NCBI GenBank assembly: GCA_951813605.1
Contig: OX638379.1
Location: 2,428,471-2,492,470 of the forward strand
DNA length: 64,000 bases
Origin: an uncultured Bryobacterales bacterium
GTDB lineage: Bacteria; Acidobacteriota; Terriglobia; Bryobacterales; UBA6623
Direction: 5' to 3'
Shown: piece by piece, positions 18,789 to 26,455 of the stretch
Layout: every line of letters starts with the position of its first letter
How positions within the stretch are numbered: the stretch's first letter is position 1
The notes under the pieces: model-generated
Told to the model about the DNA's origin: nothing
Databases searched by the model: none
What the model saw: the letters and a program-made list of their open reading frames with translations, nothing else
Position numbers and translations under genes: made by a program

Positions 18789-20977
18789 CCCCCACCCGCT
18801 CTCAAGGAACGTGCGGAATCAGCCTGCGCAACCGGCGAGAGCCCGAAGTAGAGGTTCAGAATCTGCCCTTCGGCCAGTGGCTTGTTGGGTTCAGGCGATT
18901 GCTTATGCACCACGCCGCTGCCGTGCGGCTTAACCGTGATTCCAAGCTTGCTGGCGATGGCAAGCGCCTCCCTCATGGTCAGCCCTCGCAATTGAGGAAC
19001 AAATCGGGGCTCGGCGGCGACCCTCTGCGGTGCGGGCCAGGCCGGGCTTGCCGCCGGATTCGTCGCTGCATTCGCCTGAGACTCTACGGACGGCGGAACC
19101 GGCAACGGCCGCTCCGCCACGGCGCCGAATGTGGAATCCTCGGGCCTGTTCAAGACGAAATCGGCAAGGGAACCCTCCGCGAGCCGGGGCCTTTTCCGCT
19201 GCGCCAGTGTTAACGACCGCGACGGCGGGACGTCCAGAAGGCGCAAGGCCTTGCGGAGCACTACCGCGAACAAGGGGGCCGCGATCCTGCCTCCGTAATA
19301 GAACTCCCCGCGCGGGTCGTAGAGCATGGCAACACCGACGAGCTCCGGGTCATTGACCGGAGCGAAGCCGCAAAAGCTCGCAAGGTACGGCCCGTTGGCA
19401 TACGTGCGGGTATTGGGATTGATCATCTGAGCGGTGCCGGTCTTCCCGGCAACCCGATAGCCGGGAATCTTAGCCAGACGGCCTGTACCGGACTCGACGA
19501 CCTGCTCCAGAATCGCCTGCATCGTCGCGGCCGTCTCGGCGCTCACGACCCGAACGCCCGGTTGCCGTTCGAATTCGATCTCGGTACCGTTGCGTGCGAG
19601 GAGGCCCCGGACGACTCGCGGCCTAACCAGCGTCCCTCCGTTAGCGATGGACGCGAACAAACGGGCCATCTGCAGGGCCGTCACCCCCACTTCCTGCCCC
19701 ATGGACAGGGATGCGAGCGAGGAGCCGCTCCAGCGAGCCACCGGCCGGACCAGCCCTGGCACCTCCCCGGGCAACAATATGCCGGTAGCGCTGCCGAATC
19801 CGAATCGGCGGATGTACCGGTGCATGCGGTCGTCGCCGAGCCTTTGACCGATCTTGATGATGCCGACATTGCTGGACTTCACCAATACCTGTGGCATTGT
19901 CAGCATGCCGTAAGGCTGATGGTCGCGAATCCGTCGGCGACCGACCCAAATGCCTCCCATCTCGCAGTCGAACGAGTCCTCGGTCGTGACCTTTCCCTCC
20001 TCCAAGGCCGCCGATGCAGTCAGCACCTTGAATGTGGATCCGGGCTCGACGAGGTGGCTAACGGCAAAATTGCGGAGATTCTCGAGATCGGCCGGCGTCC
20101 GGGACAGGCTGTTGGGATTGAATCGCGGCCAGCTGGACATCGCCAGGACCTCGCCGGTATTGGGTTCCAGCAGCACGAACGTGCCGGCGCGCGATTTCGT
20201 CTCCCGGACCGCTCGGTCCAGTTCCATATGGACCAACTTCTGGAGTTCCAGGTCGAGGTCCAGCACCAAGTCGTCGCCGGGGATGGCGGCTTGGATCACC
20301 TTCCGACCGTAACGCTGCTGGCGCGCGTCGGACTGCAGGACTCCCACGCCCGGCTCTCCGCTGAGCCGGTCCTCGAAGCGCTGTTCTAGACCCGCTTGCC
20401 CGAGATGGTCGAGGCCCACGGTCCCGATCACGTGGGCGGCGACCGCGCTATGCGGATAGTAGCGCTTGCTCTCCGTCTCGAAGTGCAGGATTTCGAGATT
20501 CAAGCCGCGCGCGCGCTCAGCTTCGGCCAAGGTCACGAGCCGCTTCACCCATTGGAACCCGCCGCGCTGCAGGCGCTCCAAGAGCGCTCGCTCGCTCACC
20601 GCGACCGCTTTGGACAGACTCGCGGCCAGCGCCCTGGGGTCCTTGACCCTGTCAGCGAAGACTCCGATCGACTGCGCGGGCGTGCTCAGCGCGAGGTCGC
20701 GTCCGTGACGATCTAGGATCCCGCCGCGCCGGGCGGGTATGTCGACGGTAGCCTCTTGCTGGCGGACGGCCTTTCTCTTCAGGTTGTGAGCTTGGATCAC
20801 CTGTAAATCGAAGAGCCGCATAGCCACGATTGCGAACCAAGCGATCCCGGCGATGCGGAACGAGAGCATGCGGTTGCGCCCGGTCTTGCCGAGCCCGTTG
20901 TTGGAGACCGGCAAGCCCCTGACGGATTTCGCAGGACCCCGCGAGGCCGCTCGCCATGCCTGCTTGAGAATCTTCAT
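18785..20977 (-). CDS. ftsI: Septal peptidoglycan transpeptidase FtsI (PBP3) with C-terminal PASTA domain
   Basis: FtsI cross-links septal peptidoglycan with FtsW. The 730-residue protein has one N-terminal membrane helix (about 38-58), a dimerisation/pedestal domain containing 'PARRGGILDRHGRDLA', and a transpeptidase domain with catalytic STFK (314-317), SSN (368-370) and KTGT (512-515). After a Pro/Ala-rich linker, residues about 655-715 ('FVPQLRGLTMREALAIAS' and following) form a PASTA domain ending 'LNLYFG'. PASTA domains on FtsI are usual in Gram-positives and also seen in Acidobacteria, but absent from E. coli FtsI. It lies 94 bases after ftsL and overlaps murE. Confidence 0.95.
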   Translation of the reverse strand: MKILKQAWRAASRGPAKSVRGLPVSNNGLGKTGRNRMLSFRIAGIAWFAIVAMRLFDLQVIQAHNLKRKAVRQQEATVDIPARRGGILDRHGRDLALSTPAQSIGVFADRVKDPRALAASLSKAVAVSERALLERLQRGGFQWVKRLVTLAEAERARGLNLEILHFETESKRYYPHSAVAAHVIGTVGLDHLGQAGLEQRFEDRLSGEPGVGVLQSDARQQRYGRKVIQAAIPGDDLVLDLDLELQKLVHMELDRAVRETKSRAGTFVLLEPNTGEVLAMSSWPRFNPNSLSRTPADLENLRNFAVSHLVEPGSTFKVLTASAALEEGKVTTEDSFDCEMGGIWVGRRRIRDHQPYGMLTMPQVLVKSSNVGIIKIGQRLGDDRMHRYIRRFGFGSATGILLPGEVPGLVRPVARWSGSSLASLSMGQEVGVTALQMARLFASIANGGTLVRPRVVRGLLARNGTEIEFERQPGVRVVSAETAATMQAILEQVVESGTGRLAKIPGYRVAGKTGTAQMINPNTRTYANGPYLASFCGFAPVNDPELVGVAMLYDPRGEFYYGGRIAAPLFAVVLRKALRLLDVPPSRSLTLAQRKRPRLAEGSLADFVLNRPEDSTFGAVAERPLPVPPSVESQANAATNPAASPAWPAPQRVAAEPRFVPQLRGLTMREALAIASKLGITVKPHGSGVVHKQSPEPNKPLAEGQILNLYFGLSPVAQADSARSLRAGGG

Positions 20978-21071
20978 CAGCCGCTACCGGCGCACCAATC
21001 CAACGATGATTCGCGCCCTCCTGTGTACTCCCGATCTGCCCGTGCCAAGTCCCCCGAAGCTTGCCCTGTCC

Positions 21072-21617
21072 CTATTCCTTCCGGTCGAGCAGCCGCGCCA
21101 CCGCGGTTTCCGGATCCTCTTCAGCAGGCTCCGGCGCAAACCACGTGTACCTGTCTTCCTGGGTCTCCTGCAGCCCGATCTGTTCGGCGAACGAAGCTAC
21201 GCGGGCTAGCTCCTCGAGACGTCCCTTCTGCACTTTCAACTGGTCGCGGACCACGATCAGCTGTTCAATCTTCTCGGACAGCTCGGCCTGGCGGTATCCC
21301 GAGTGCCGCACCCACAAGCGCGGTCCGGACGCCAGCAAGACCGTCAGCACGATAAAAAGGCCCAAGCTGACATGCCAGCGCAATGCATCCCGATCCCGCG
21401 GGTCGTGCCGATAGTTCACGGCACTGTTGTCGATTGTTTTCTGGTACAGCACGGCGCCCTCCATCCCGAGGGACGTTGGTTGTGCCGGCTTCGGAGACGT
21501 GCCTCCTGCGCCGCTGCCTACGGCCTTCCCGAGAACTCGCTCGGGCGTCGGGCCGTGGCGCCAACCGTGTTGTGGTGGCCCTGGCAGCGGCGCATTCGGC
21601 TTAGTGGTCTTCTCCAT
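21072..21617 (-). CDS. ftsL: FtsL-like cell-division protein
   Basis: This is a small bitopic protein between rsmH and ftsI, the standard place of ftsL. It has a Pro/Gly-rich cytoplasmic N-terminus of about 80 residues, longer than in E. coli, one membrane helix ('LGLFIVLTVLLASG'), then a leucine-zipper-like coiled coil ('LSEKIEQLIVVRDQLKVQKGRLEEL' in part) and an acidic tail. FtsL forms a complex with FtsB and FtsQ that activates FtsWI. The ATG at 21617 is the safest start; GTG 21623 and TTG 21626 are in frame. Sequence similarity is weak, so the call rests on topology and position. Confidence 0.82.
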   Translation of the reverse strand: MEKTTKPNAPLPGPPQHGWRHGPTPERVLGKAVGSGAGGTSPKPAQPTSLGMEGAVLYQKTIDNSAVNYRHDPRDRDALRWHVSLGLFIVLTVLLASGPRLWVRHSGYRQAELSEKIEQLIVVRDQLKVQKGRLEELARVASFAEQIGLQETQEDRYTWFAPEPAEEDPETAVARLLDRKE

Positions 21618-21629
21618 GTGCACCAATCC

Positions 21630-22541
21630 TCACTTGATTGGGAACTCCTGCCCGGTCCGGCACGCGGCCCGCAAGCGGGCGCTGCGACTGGGCGGGTTCC
21701 GTTTGACTTCGTCCGCCGAGGGGCGCACCACCCGGCGAGTCAAGAGCTTGTAGATTCCGGCGGCGGCGTGCCGTCGGAAAGAATGCTTCACCATGCGGTC
21801 CTCGCCGCTATGGAAGCTCACCACGACAAAGCGACCTCCGGGGGCGAGCAGCCCCGGCGCGAGCTCCAGAAGCGCGCCCAGCGCTCCCAGCTCGTCGTTC
21901 ACGGCCATGCGCAGGGCCTGGAAGGTCCGCGTGGCAGCATGGATGCGCCGGTGCCCTCTGCGCGGAACTGCCGCGGCAACGATCTGGGCCAGGTGCGTCG
22001 TATCCCGCACGGGGCGTGCTCGCATTACGGCCCGAGCGATCCGGCGGCTGAAGCGCTCGTCCGCGAGCCGAAACAGGAGGTTGGCTAGTTCCCTCTCGCC
22101 GCCCCGGTTCACCAAGTCCGCCGCGCGGAGCTCTTGGCTTCGGTCAAACCGCATGTCTAGCGGTCCCTCGAGCCGGAAGCTGAAGCCCCGCTCTGCATCG
22201 GCCAGTTGCAGCCTCGAGAGCCCTAGATCGGCGACGATCCCGGCGAGCGGGAGGTGCCCGCTCGTGGCGTCTGCGATCTTCGAGAAGCTGCCGTGGAAAT
22301 ACTGCACACGGCCGCGGAACTCGCTGAGTCGCCTGCGGCAGCGGTCCAAGGCGGCCCGGTCGCAGTCAATCGCAATGACGGTGCTTCCAGACGTCCGGCG
22401 AAGGATTCTGCGGGCGTACCCGCCTTCGCCAGCAGTGCAGTCGCAGTAGGCGCCATGACCGGCGCCGCTTGCTTCGCTGAGCAGATAACCTTCCATCTCG
22501 TCCGCCATCACCGAGTAGTGCCCGGTCGCAGCCTCCGTCAC
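21630..22541 (-). CDS. rsmH: 16S rRNA (cytosine(1402)-N4)-methyltransferase RsmH (MraW)
   Basis: RsmH methylates N4 of C1402 in the ribosomal decoding centre. The 303 residues contain 'CTAGEGGYARRIL' (SAM motif I), 'ADLGLSRLQLADAERGFSF', 'LDMRFDRS', 'TFQALRMAVNDEL' and 'FVVVSFHSGEDR'. All match family positions, with Gly replacing the common Leu in SFHSLEDR. The GTG start overlaps the mraZ stop (GTGA). It is second in the dcw operon, as usual. Confidence 0.96.
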   Translation of the reverse strand: MTEAATGHYSVMADEMEGYLLSEASGAGHGAYCDCTAGEGGYARRILRRTSGSTVIAIDCDRAALDRCRRRLSEFRGRVQYFHGSFSKIADATSGHLPLAGIVADLGLSRLQLADAERGFSFRLEGPLDMRFDRSQELRAADLVNRGGERELANLLFRLADERFSRRIARAVMRARPVRDTTHLAQIVAAAVPRRGHRRIHAATRTFQALRMAVNDELGALGALLELAPGLLAPGGRFVVVSFHSGEDRMVKHSFRRHAAAGIYKLLTRRVVRPSADEVKRNPPSRSARLRAACRTGQEFPIK

Positions 22542-22999
22542 AGCCCTAGATCCGCGGCGAGAGCCAAGTCGGACGGGGTGAGCTTGCTAGCCTCGACCTC
22601 GGCGTTGTACCTGGTCTCGCTCATCACGAGCATGTGGTTGGACTGCCACTGAATCTTCACTGCCCCCTTCAGGTCCGACGTCTCCCTGAGACTGGACGGC
22701 ACCAGCAGGCGCCCTTGGCTGTCCACTTTCTCCTCGGCTCCGAAGTGATTCACCATCAGCAAGAAGCTCTTCTTCGTCGTCGCGCTCACGGCTGGCCCCT
22801 GGTCGGTCGGCCTCGAGGAAAGCCCCTCTTCAACCTTTTCCCACTCACGAATCGGGTATACTTTGGCTACGGCCCCGTCCAAGCTGGTAACAAAGACATC
22901 CATCTCTCCGTACCGCTCCATGAGTCGACGCTTCGCAACCACAGGCAGCTTTAGGCGGCCCTTGGTGTCTACGCTCCCTTTCTGCGTGCCGCGAAACAT
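22538..22999 (-). CDS. mraZ: Transcriptional regulator MraZ
   Basis: MraZ is a ring-forming AbrB/SpoVT-fold DNA-binding protein that controls its own operon. From the ATG at 22999 it has 153 residues with two tandem domains: the first contains 'GSVDTKGRLKLPVVAKRRL', the second 'EKVDSQGRLLVPSSLRE'. Each carries the D-x-x-GR-x-x-xP motif used for DNA contact. No strong ribosome-binding site is visible. A longer TTG start at 23041 would run through the operator repeats and is rejected. It heads the dcw cluster, and the repeated pentamers just upstream fit autoregulation. Confidence 0.94.
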   Translation of the reverse strand: MFRGTQKGSVDTKGRLKLPVVAKRRLMERYGEMDVFVTSLDGAVAKVYPIREWEKVEEGLSSRPTDQGPAVSATTKKSFLLMVNHFGAEEKVDSQGRLLVPSSLRETSDLKGAVKIQWQSNHMLVMSETRYNAEVEASKLTPSDLALAADLGL

Positions 23000-23015
23000 C
23001 GTTGCGCTCGTTGCG

Positions 23016-23060
23016 GTCCACTTTGGTCCCTTGCGCCCCAAAATTGACCACTTCTGTCCA
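23016..23060 (-). promoter_or_regulatory. Candidate MraZ operator: five pentamers at exact 10-bp spacing
   Basis: Reading the minus strand towards mraZ, pentamers occur at 23060-23056 (TGGAC), 23050-23046 (TGGTC), 23040-23036 (TGGGG), 23030-23026 (GGGAC) and 23020-23016 (TGGAC). Each is separated by five bases. Known MraZ-binding sites in other bacteria are TGGGN repeats with five-base spacers upstream of mraZ. Here the period is the same but there are five copies with a TGGNN consensus. The last copy ends 16 bases before the start codon. Confidence 0.75.
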
Positions 23061-23064
23061 CATC

Positions 23065-23094
23065 AGTTTGCGGAAGGCGGAAGGGTGCTGTCAA
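23065..23094 (-). promoter_or_regulatory. Possible promoter of the dcw cluster
   Basis: On the minus strand a perfect TTGACA -35 element (23094-23089) is followed after 18 bases by CAAACT (23070-23065), a weak -10 element. Transcription would begin just before or within the MraZ repeat array, which suits repression by MraZ. The region upstream is AT-rich with an A-tract. The -10 element is uncertain. Confidence 0.5.
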
Positions 23095-23324
23095 GGCAAT
23101 AAGTCGTTTATTTGCAATTATTTTTTTGCCCCACAATATTTTGCGTTCAGTCGCGGAAACGCAACTACCGCTAGTATCACTGTGGAAGGCGCCATCTATC
23201 CGTCGAGCGCGGCTCACCGTCCGTCATTGATCGGCGGCGGCTTGGCGGTCCACTTTGCGACAATGGCAGTGGCCCCGCTGGCGGGATTGCTGCCTAGCCG
23301 GGAACCGGGGAGGCATGCGATCGG

Positions 23325-24083
23325 ATGAAGCTCGGACTGGTAACTTACAACGTCGGCCGCGACTGGGGTATCGAAACGATCATCGAAAAGCTGGAGGCGT
23401 CGGGCTTCGAGGCCGTGGAGCTGCGAAGCACCCACCGCCACGGAGTCGAACCGGGCCTGGAAGCCGACAAGGTGGACCAAGTGCGGCGCAGGTTCGAGGC
23501 GAGCCGCGTGCGCCTGCTCAGCCTCGGCTCGGCCTGCGAGTTCCAGTCTCCTGACGCGGACGAGCGGCGCGCCAACGTGCGCGAGACCGCTCGGTTCGTC
23601 GAACTGGCCCACGACCTTGGCTGCTGGGGCGTCAAAGTGCGCCCGAACGGCCTGCCCGAAGGAGTGCCGCGAGATGTCACGGTGCGCCGAATCGGAGAGG
23701 CGCTGCGAGCCTGCGGCGCCCACGCTTCGGGCTACGGAGTCGAGATCTGGGTCGAGGTCCACGGAAGGGGAACGCAGCAGCCGGAGGTCATGCGGGCAAT
23801 CATGGACAGCTGCGGGCACCCCTCGGTCGGGATCTGCTGGAACTCCAATCCGACCGACATACGCGACGGCTCGATCCGGTCAGCGTTCGACCTCCTCAAG
23901 CCGTTCATCCGCAACGTCCATATCCGGGACCTTCCCGACTATCCCCACCGCGAGCTGTTCCGCCTCCTGCAATCCGCCGGGTATGACCGCTACACGCTGG
24001 CGGAGACGGCGCAGAGCTGCGAGCCGGACCGCTACTTGCGCTTCTACGCGGCGCTCTGGCACGAGCTGGCTCGCGAGGGCTGA
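23325..24083 (+). CDS. Sugar phosphate isomerase/epimerase-like TIM-barrel protein
   Basis: The 252 residues resemble the xylose isomerase-like/AP-endonuclease-2 TIM-barrel superfamily: 'MKLGLVTYNVGRDWGIETII', then 'GFEAVELRSTHRHGVEPGL', 'CWGVKVRPNG', 'VEIWVEVHGRG', 'VGICWNSNP', 'IRNVHIRDL' and 'YDRYTLAET' follow the order of metal-binding Glu, His and Asp strands. Such proteins act on sugars, inositols or related polyols, and Acidobacteria and Planctomycetes carry many. No signal peptide is clear. GGGGAGG stands 11 bases before the ATG. It diverges from mraZ and converges on a small membrane protein. Fold likely, substrate unknown. Confidence 0.8.
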   Translation: MKLGLVTYNVGRDWGIETIIEKLEASGFEAVELRSTHRHGVEPGLEADKVDQVRRRFEASRVRLLSLGSACEFQSPDADERRANVRETARFVELAHDLGCWGVKVRPNGLPEGVPRDVTVRRIGEALRACGAHASGYGVEIWVEVHGRGTQQPEVMRAIMDSCGHPSVGICWNSNPTDIRDGSIRSAFDLLKPFIRNVHIRDLPDYPHRELFRLLQSAGYDRYTLAETAQSCEPDRYLRFYAALWHELAREG

Positions 24084-24108
24084 GCTCGGCGCGCCGACAG
24101 CCCGCCCC

Positions 24109-24528
24109 TCAGTTCGGAGCGAAGCTGATCTTGGGCGGGTCGCGCTCGACAAAGAGCGGGTCCCGCTCGATGCCGTTGACGGTGTAGCGCACGATGACGC
24201 CGTTCGGCTGCGTGTAGGAGCGGCCTAGCGCATAGCGGGTGACCTCGCCCAGAGGGGACTCCGGCCCCCAGTCCTCCAGGAACTCGTCAAACGGGTAGTA
24301 GCGACAGGGCGCTTCCTCCGAGCAGCCCCACTGCACGTACGCCTTTTCGTACTGGCCCTCCCGCACTAACTCGAGGAAGCGCTTCGCTTGCAGCTCCTCT
24401 TGCCAGTTGCGGAAGAACACGTAGTAGACAGGGCCGACCAGCGCCGCCAACGCGACCGCCCACAGCACGACCTTGACGATCCGTTCCGCCAGCAAGCCCT
24501 TGCTGGCATAGCCGCCCAAGTAGTCCAT
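24109..24528 (-). CDS. Hypothetical single-pass membrane protein
   Basis: I do not recognise this 139-residue protein. It has a short cytoplasmic N-terminus, one membrane helix (about residues 17-40, 'IVKVVLWAVALAALVGPVYYV' in part) and a soluble domain of about 95 residues. That domain contains 'KRFLELVREGQYEKAYVQWGC' and 'YPFDEFLEDWG', which suggest an NTF2-like or DUF4878-like fold. Two Cys residues could form a disulfide in the periplasm. It follows the OmpH-like gene by 19 bases on the same strand and probably belongs to that envelope operon. Confidence 0.65.
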   Translation of the reverse strand: MDYLGGYASKGLLAERIVKVVLWAVALAALVGPVYYVFFRNWQEELQAKRFLELVREGQYEKAYVQWGCSEEAPCRYYPFDEFLEDWGPESPLGEVTRYALGRSYTQPNGVIVRYTVNGIERDPLFVERDPPKISFAPN

Positions 24529-24547
24529 GTTGCGGGCAGGAAGGCGG

Positions 24548-25054
24548 TCAGTTGGCCGGGTGCTTCGCGTCGTACGCCTGGGTCGCCTCGGCCGTCAGGT
24601 CGATCAACGCGCTGTGCGCGAGCACGCCGCCGCCATCCACGATCAGGTCGATTTGCTTCTCGATCCGCAAGTCGCCAACGACATCCCGCATGCGCGCGCT
24701 CGCGCCGGCCAAGATGTTCTGGCGGTCGAACTCGACATCCGACTGCAGGTCTTCGCTCAGGCGCTGGGCGGTGCGCTGCTTGCGCTGGCCATCGAGCTGC
24801 AGCCTCTGCAATTCGGCCCCTTGGGCGGATGGCAGCTTGGTCTGGATTTCCTCCAGTTCTTGCGATAGCCTTGCAATCTCGTCCTGGCGCCCCTTGTACT
24901 TGGCTTCCAGCGCGGCCGATTCCTTTTGCATGTCGGCCGTGTTCAGCAAGGCTTCCTGAAAGGTGATGACGGCTATTTTCGTCTGCGCGTCCGACTGGCT
25001 AGGCCCGGCGCAAAGGAGCAGTGCCGTCGCGAGCATCCATGGGTGCGACTTCAT
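24548..25054 (-). CDS. OmpH/Skp-family periplasmic chaperone
   Basis: The protein (168 residues) begins with a signal peptide ('MKSHPWMLATALLLCAGPSQSDA') and continues with 'KIAVITFQEALLNTADMQKE', the usual start of mature Skp/OmpH. A long Glu/Lys/Gln-rich coiled-coil segment forms the tentacles, and 'RIEKQIDLIVDGGGVLAHSA' ends the body domain. Skp binds unfolded outer-membrane proteins in the periplasm, fitting a genome with many large beta-barrel receptors. AGAGGA stands nine bases before the ATG at 25054. It follows rseP by 81 bases; the bamA gene often found next to it is not in this window. Confidence 0.85.
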   Translation of the reverse strand: MKSHPWMLATALLLCAGPSQSDAQTKIAVITFQEALLNTADMQKESAALEAKYKGRQDEIARLSQELEEIQTKLPSAQGAELQRLQLDGQRKQRTAQRLSEDLQSDVEFDRQNILAGASARMRDVVGDLRIEKQIDLIVDGGGVLAHSALIDLTAEATQAYDAKHPAN

Positions 25055-25135
25055 GTGTTTCCATCCTCTTTTCACGGTTCGGGTTGCGGTTTCATCCTAT
25101 TCTGGCATGCCCGGCGCGCACCGAGCCTGCAGGCG

Positions 25136-26440
25136 CTACGGCGGAAAGAACTTGCGCATCAAGTCGTTGTACATCACGATGCCGAACAGGATCATGATAA
25201 ACAGCAGGCCCACCTGCGTGATGCGCATCTTCACAGCCATGCTGACGTCGCGCCGCAGCATTGACTCAACCAACAAGAGCAAGATGTGACCGCCGTCCAG
25301 CACCGGTATGGGCACTAGATTGACAATACCAAGGTTGATGCTGATGAGGGCCATCAGCTGCAGCAGCGGCCCCAGCCCGTACGAGGCGGCGTCCTTGGTG
25401 TGCTGGTAGATGCCAACCGGACCCTCCAGCGAGTTCAGCGAGAGATTGCCCACCATGAGCGATTGCAGCGTGCGGAAGATCAAGCCGGCGTATCCGTAAT
25501 TCTCCACGGTCGACCGCTCCAGGGCCTCGCCAAACGGCAGAGGCCGGTCCACGAAGTCGTGGCGTTGCATCAGGCGCACGCCGACGCGCCACGCGCCGTC
25601 TTCTTCGCTCCGCGCGGCGCGGGCTTCCAAGGCGACACGCTGCTCGTCCCGGAGGACCTCGACCGAGAGGGGACGCCCCTGCGACGCACCGACCGCGCGG
25701 ATGGCTTGGGTAACAGCGACAATTTCCTCGCCGTTGACGCTTACGATGTAGTCGCCGTCCTTCATGCCCGCCGCTTCCGCCGGCGACCCGTCGAGCACGT
25801 CGCCCACAAGCACCCAGTGCCGCTCGCTCCAGCCCGGGTCCCCGAGCCCGCGCATCGCCTCGTCCGAGGGAATCGCGATGCTCGCGCGACGCGACACCCC
25901 TTCCCGTTCGAATGCGATATCCACGGGACGCCCCGCCACCAAGGCGGATTCCATCGAGAGATCTTTCCACGTCGGCGTGGGAACGCCGTCGATCGCACGC
26001 ACGACATCACCCGCCATCAGGCCGGCTTCGCCTGCCGGAGAGCCCGGCTCGACATAGCCGATCCGCGGCTCGTGGTCGAGGAACTGCGCACGCTCGTAGC
26101 GGTGCATGTAAAGGCCCGTCAGCAGCGCGATGGCAAGGACGAAATTGAATACCGGCCCCATCGCGATGATGATCAGGCGCTGCCAGCGAGGCTTGGCCGT
26201 CAGCTCCCCGGGATCGCCCGTCGGCGTGCCGACCACGGTCATTCCGGCCATCTTCACGTAGCCGCCCACGGGCAGGAGGCAGATTTTGAAATCGGTGCCG
26301 TTGCGCTTGAATCCCAGTAGCCGCGGTCCGAATCCGATGGAAAAGCTCTCTACGGTGACGCCGAAGTACCGCGCTGCGAGGTAATGCCCCAGCTCGTGGA
26401 ACACCACCAAGACGCTCAGGACGAATATGAATGTGCCCAT
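25136..26440 (-). CDS. rseP: RIP metalloprotease RseP (site-2 protease)
   Basis: RseP is an inner-membrane zinc protease that cleaves transmembrane segments of anti-sigma factors and leftover signal peptides. The 434 residues start inside the membrane with the active-site motif HELGH (15-19), followed by 'PVGGYVKMAGM'. Two PDZ domains occupy about residues 115-300 ('GYVEPGSPAGEAGLMAGDVV' and 'DGSPAEAAGMKDGDYIVSV'). The third ligand motif 'NLVPIPVLDGGH' and final helices complete the family order. A good GGAGG site precedes the ATG. It lies 15 bases after dxr, an order common in bacteria. Confidence 0.95.
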   Translation of the reverse strand: MGTFIFVLSVLVVFHELGHYLAARYFGVTVESFSIGFGPRLLGFKRNGTDFKICLLPVGGYVKMAGMTVVGTPTGDPGELTAKPRWQRLIIIAMGPVFNFVLAIALLTGLYMHRYERAQFLDHEPRIGYVEPGSPAGEAGLMAGDVVRAIDGVPTPTWKDLSMESALVAGRPVDIAFEREGVSRRASIAIPSDEAMRGLGDPGWSERHWVLVGDVLDGSPAEAAGMKDGDYIVSVNGEEIVAVTQAIRAVGASQGRPLSVEVLRDEQRVALEARAARSEEDGAWRVGVRLMQRHDFVDRPLPFGEALERSTVENYGYAGLIFRTLQSLMVGNLSLNSLEGPVGIYQHTKDAASYGLGPLLQLMALISINLGIVNLVPIPVLDGGHILLLLVESMLRRDVSMAVKMRITQVGLLFIMILFGIVMYNDLMRKFFPP

Positions 26441-26455
26441 TCCGGTCCTCCCGCT

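Noticed and set aside
23000-23041. Longer mraZ start at the TTG at 23041
   Set aside because: It would place the operator repeats inside the coding sequence and adds residues not seen in MraZ proteins.
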